Below are positions 61,216 through 64,000 of a stretch of DNA of 64,000 nucleotides, one piece after another. The number at the start of each line of letters is the position of its first letter. Positions within the stretch are counted from its first letter, which is position 1. Origin of the DNA: an uncultured Eubacteriales bacterium. GTDB lineage: Bacteria; Bacillota; Clostridia; Oscillospirales; CAG-382. The notes under the pieces were generated by a model, which was not told where the DNA came from, searched no databases, and was given only the letters and a program-made list of their open reading frames with translations. The stretch spans positions 66,664 through 130,663 of the forward strand of contig CAKSOW010000003.1 in assembly GCA_934479825.1 (NCBI GenBank). The letters run 5' to 3'. The position numbers were made by a program, and so were the translations under genes.

Positions 61216-61989
61216 ATGATAAAACTTGTGGTCTGCGATATTGACGGAACGCTTCTCGAAAAAGGAAATTCTTTTCTTTCGGAGGAAACAGCCGAGGCGC
61301 TTGAAAAGCTCCTTGACGCCGGAAAAACCGTGGCTCTTGCCTCGGGGCGCTCCTATCAGAGCATGCGGCGCGTGACAAAGCAGATGCCGTTTGCCGACAA
61401 ACTCTATTATATCTGCGATGACGGCGCGATTTGTGTGCACGCGGAAAAAACGCTGTATCACAAGCCGTTATCCATCGAAAACCTATTGAAATTCGACCGT
61501 AATCCGGCCTATTCCGGCTGTCCGATTTTATATTTTTCAGACACGTTTTCCTATGTAACCGGCGCGACACCGGAATTTCTGGAAAAGATCAAGCAGGATG
61601 GAATCGATGCCCCCCGCCCGATCTCCGGCATTTACGAAATCAAAGAGGCTATCTACAAAATCGGCATTTACGGCGGTATAAAAGGTCTCGAACCGCTTTT
61701 ACCGCAACCGTTTGATTTGCGTATTTGCTACAATGCGGACGGGTGGTTAGAATATGCGTCGCGTTTTGCCGACAAAGGGCTTGCCGTATCCGATCTGCAA
61801 ATGCGGTTATATTTATCCAAATTTGATACAGCCGCTCTCGGAGACGGGGAGAATGATTTAAGTATGTTTTCCAAGGCAAAATACACCTTTGCCCGGCGCG
61901 ACGGACACAAGGAGCTTGCACAGGCGGCAACCGACACATTTGTAAGCGGCGAGGCAGCCGAAGTTTTAAAAAGGCTGGCAGATCTGTAG
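61216..61989 (+). CDS. Cof-type HAD superfamily phosphatase
   Basis: The 257-residue protein has HAD motif I VCDIDGTLLE (Asp8 nucleophile, Asp10), motif II region ALASGRSYQSM, and motif IV LGDGENDLSMF (about 210). The C2-type cap (about 80-185) puts it in the Cof subfamily, which removes phosphate from sugar phosphates or flavin cofactors; the substrate is unknown. AAAGGAC precedes the ATG. It is separated from cdsA by a hairpin and is probably an independent gene. Confidence 0.92.
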   Translation: MIKLVVCDIDGTLLEKGNSFLSEETAEALEKLLDAGKTVALASGRSYQSMRRVTKQMPFADKLYYICDDGAICVHAEKTLYHKPLSIENLLKFDRNPAYSGCPILYFSDTFSYVTGATPEFLEKIKQDGIDAPRPISGIYEIKEAIYKIGIYGGIKGLEPLLPQPFDLRICYNADGWLEYASRFADKGLAVSDLQMRLYLSKFDTAALGDGENDLSMFSKAKYTFARRDGHKELAQAATDTFVSGEAAEVLKRLADL

Positions 61990-62076
61990 ACCGGCAAATG
62001 TTAATTGGCGTTGCTTGCGGCAACGGGCCTTTTTTCGTATACTAAGGGCAATAACAAAGAAAAGAGGTTATTCCCG

Positions 62077-62202
62077 ATGTTGAGTGAAAACATAAGAAAT
62101 TTCCGGAAAGCCAAGGGGCTTTCCCAAGAAGAGCTTGCCGCAAAGCTGCATGTGGTGCGGCAGACGGTTTCCAAGTGGGAAACCGGGGTTTCCCAAACTT
62201 AA
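62077..62202 (+). pseudogene. Truncated XRE-family helix-turn-helix regulator
   Basis: The frame encodes 41 residues, a standard Xre start (MLSENIRNFRKAKGLSQEEL, then VRQTVSKWETG) that ends abruptly right after the helix-turn-helix. Full relatives continue GLSVPD with many more residues. An AAGAGG site is present, so a short peptide may still be made. The break coincides with a change to more AT-rich, accessory-type genes to the right. Confidence 0.75.
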
Positions 62203-62266
62203 AGATACCACACTAAAACCCACGCTTACATTACTTCCAAACAATACAATTTTGGAGGTAAACCCT

Positions 62267-62512
62267 ATGAAAAAGATGATTTCCTGCGAATATAACTTCG
62301 ATAACTGCTGTGTGGAACTGAAATTCACCGATGGTAGTATGATTGCCATTGATACGATTGCGGTTGAAAATGAGGTTGCCCGTAATATGTACGAACGGTC
62401 AGAGCTTGATTATCTGATCTACAATGCGCCGCTTGAATATGCCAACCTTATTTTGAACGGCGATCCCGAAACCTATTTAAGAACCGTAACAGAATATAAA
62501 CCGCTTGATTAA
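62267..62512 (+). CDS. Small conserved protein (DUF6061-like)
   Basis: The start at 62267 has TTGGAGG and gives 81 residues: MKKMISCEYNFDNCCVELKF, then DGSMIAIDTIAVENEVA and PLEYANLILNGDP. I recall this pattern as a family (DUF6061) common in accessory regions of gut Firmicutes, but no search was run. It is acidic with no membrane segment. Function unknown. A terminator follows directly. Confidence 0.75.
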   Translation: MKKMISCEYNFDNCCVELKFTDGSMIAIDTIAVENEVARNMYERSELDYLIYNAPLEYANLILNGDPETYLRTVTEYKPLD

Positions 62513-62520
62513 CGCTATTT

Positions 62521-62555
62521 GCCCATCTCTCTATCTTTGAGGGATGGGCTTTTTT
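62521..62555 (+). terminator. Terminator after the DUF6061-like gene
   Basis: An 11-bp stem (GCCCATCTCTC with GAGGGATGGGC, one G-U pair) and 7-nt loop are followed by TTTTTT. Confidence 0.88.
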
Positions 62556-62608
62556 CTGTTTTGGAGCATAAATTTTGTAAGTTCCTTATGAACATTTCTC
62601 CAAACATC

Positions 62609-62637
62609 TTGACTTTTATTAGGTAACGTACTATAAT
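62609..62637 (+). promoter_or_regulatory. Promoter of the TetR gene
   Basis: TTGACT (62609-62614), a 17-bp spacer and TATAAT (62632-62637), 69 bp before the start codon. GGTAAC occurs in the spacer and again downstream (62664), possibly part of an operator. Confidence 0.8.
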
Positions 62638-62705
62638 ATAAATAGTTTGAACATTCGATTGGGTAACTATACCTTTCGTAATTTGACGGAAAGAGAGGAA
62701 GAACG

Positions 62706-63401
62706 ATGGCTCGAATTGACAAAGGTGCTTTGACAAAGTTGGAGATCATCACAGAAGCTACAAAACAGTTTCTTGAAAAGGGATATACAAATACATCCGC
62801 CAATGCTGTTGCAAAGGCTTTGGGAATGAGCCAAGGCAATCTGACTTTCCATTATCCCACCAAGGAGCATCTTCTTGCCATTCTTGTTGATATGCTTTGC
62901 GATTATCAATGGAAACGAATGGAACAGGAAGCCAATGACGGTATAAGCTCTGTTATGGCGATCTGCTTGGAATTGACATCTATGGCAAGTGCCTGTGAAC
63001 ATGACGAAACCATCAAGGACTTTTTCCTTTCTGCGTATTCCAGTCCGATGTGCCTTGATATTATCCGAAAGAATGATGCAAAGAGAGCAAAAGAGGTTTT
63101 CGCTGTTTACCGTCCCGATTGGACAGATGAACAATTCGCAGAAGCAGAAATCCTTGTGTCCGGCATTGAACACGCAACGCTGATGGTTGCCGGTGATCCT
63201 GTGCCGCTGGAAACAAGAATTACAGGTGCACTGAACAGTATTCTTGCCATATACGGTGTGCCGGAAGAAACAAGACAGATAAAACTTCAAAAGGTATTCG
63301 CACTTGACTATATGGGGCTTGGTAAGCGTGTCCTTGAAGAGTTTAGAGAATATGTGGCGAATGCAAACGATGAAGCGTTTCAAGCCTTAATTAAGAGATA
63401 A
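62706..63401 (+). CDS. TetR/AcrR family transcriptional regulator
   Basis: The 231-residue protein has the TetR N-terminal DNA-binding domain (about 10-58, TEATKQFLEKGYTNTSANAV, LGMSQGNLTFHYPTKEHLL). The C-terminal helical domain (about 60-225) would bind a ligand that is unknown. GAGAGGAAG precedes the ATG. It probably controls its own promoter and the two genes that follow it at 38 bp and beyond. The codon use (more A/T third positions) differs from the housekeeping genes to the left. Confidence 0.9.
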   Translation: MARIDKGALTKLEIITEATKQFLEKGYTNTSANAVAKALGMSQGNLTFHYPTKEHLLAILVDMLCDYQWKRMEQEANDGISSVMAICLELTSMASACEHDETIKDFFLSAYSSPMCLDIIRKNDAKRAKEVFAVYRPDWTDEQFAEAEILVSGIEHATLMVAGDPVPLETRITGALNSILAIYGVPEETRQIKLQKVFALDYMGLGKRVLEEFREYVANANDEAFQALIKR

Positions 63402-63438
63402 AAAGTTCCAAAAAATTCACAGAAAAGGAGTTGCAATT

Positions 63439-63668
<230 letters not shown>

Positions 63669-63683
63669 AAGGAGAAAGAACCT

Positions 63684-64000
63684 ATGAACCAAAACCAAAA
63701 AGCAAATAAGTCCACGATCATCATAGCGATCCTTGCCGTGATAACCGTTGCCGCCTTATGTGTGACGATGTGGGCGCTGTTCTTGCGAGAACCGTCTGCG
63801 GGTGATGATGATAAAGTCATCCTAAACCCCGACTACGCACCGCAAAAGCAGGAGCAGAACGCAGAAACGATTCCCGATGATACGGGCGACAAGATGGAAA
63901 ACCCGGAAGGCGGCGGTGCTGTTAGCCTTACCTACTCCAACGAGGTCACGATTGATATAAGCGACAAGGCGGCAGCCCTTTACTTTGCAAACCCCGGCAA
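63684..64000 (+). CDS. Membrane-anchored or secreted accessory protein, 3' end cut by window edge
   Basis: The start at 63684 has AAGGAGAAAG. About 105 residues are visible: a short polar start (MNQNQKANKST), one membrane segment or signal anchor (about 12-34, IIIAILAVITVAALCVTMWA), an acidic, Pro/Asn-rich linker, and the start of a folded beta-rich domain (SLTYSNEVTIDISDKAA). It resembles small exported proteins carried by conjugative elements of Firmicutes, but the domain is not identified. It is in the same operon as the TetR gene and the GACA-repeat ORF. Confidence 0.8.
   Translation, partial: MNQNQKANKSTIIIAILAVITVAALCVTMWALFLREPSAGDDDKVILNPDYAPQKQEQNAETIPDDTGDKMENPEGGGAVSLTYSNEVTIDISDKAAALYFANPG

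Overview
The window reads as a chromosomal segment of an anaerobic Firmicute of the class Clostridia, probably a gut or other host-associated lineage. The evidence is the miaB-ymcA-mutS order, YerC, MgtE, LexA, DacF, a ClpE-like ATPase, an S-layer-anchored glycosidase, sigma-A promoters with 16-17 bp spacers, AGGAGG-type ribosome binding sites, and GlnRS next to GluRS. No 16S or marker phylogeny is available here, so a finer placement would be a guess.

Layout. (1) 1-8850, minus strand: a seven-gene exopolysaccharide operon (priming sugar transferase, GT4, membrane metallophosphoesterase, two Wzz-like chain-length proteins of which one carries a degenerate GGDEF domain, a Wzy/ligase-like polymerase, and a GT2 cut by the window edge). 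A sigma-A promoter and a leader that matches a cyclic-di-GMP-I (GEMM) riboswitch followed by an intrinsic terminator precede it. (2) 9-20.4 kb, plus strand: housekeeping genes topB, a frameshifted NUDIX gene, yerC, a methyltransferase, hslO, miaB, a YlbF/YmcA protein, mutS and mgtE. (3) 20.4-30.6 kb: an intergenic repeat, a 1560-residue SLH/GH99-like surface protein, a 58-residue Cys-rich protein, an endonuclease/phosphatase-fold protein, a TtcA-like enzyme, dacF and a ComEC-like beta-lactamase-fold protein. (4) 30.7-35.1 kb: a lexA-comF-ftsK operon with a SOS-box-like site. (5) 35.3-43.7 kb: GNAT, DUF554, gltX, a GH110-like beta-helix protein, a NodB deacetylase, glnS and nagA. (6) 45-51.3 kb: an ABC exporter, acpP, a cysteine desulfurase/IscU pair, rpiB and tRNA-Lys. 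(7) 51.5-56.2 kb, minus: nucleotidyltransferase, ClpE-like ATPase, pgsA, cvpA-like. (8) 57.4-62 kb, plus: pyrH-frr-uppS-cdsA, with a 134-bp tandem repeat array between uppS and cdsA, then a HAD phosphatase. (9) 62-64 kb: a truncated HTH gene followed by accessory genes (small DUF6061-like protein, TetR regulator, an ORF interrupted by nine GACA repeats, a secreted/membrane protein cut by the window end).

Signs of repeat activity run through the window. Three elements of about 0.9-1 kb with long imperfect terminal inverted repeats and no convincing ORF lie in intergenic regions near 20.9, 44.4 and 56.9 kb. Two copies of a shorter hairpin element sit just downstream of the nagA and nucleotidyltransferase stop codons.

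The most interesting candidates are the c-di-GMP-linked exopolysaccharide operon (riboswitch plus Wzz-pseudoGGDEF fusion plus a phosphoesterase with a DnaA-N-like cytoplasmic domain), the tetranucleotide-repeat ORF near 63.5 kb that looks phase-variable, the 1-kb inverted-repeat family and the 134-bp array. All family assignments come from reading the sequence by eye; no database search was run.
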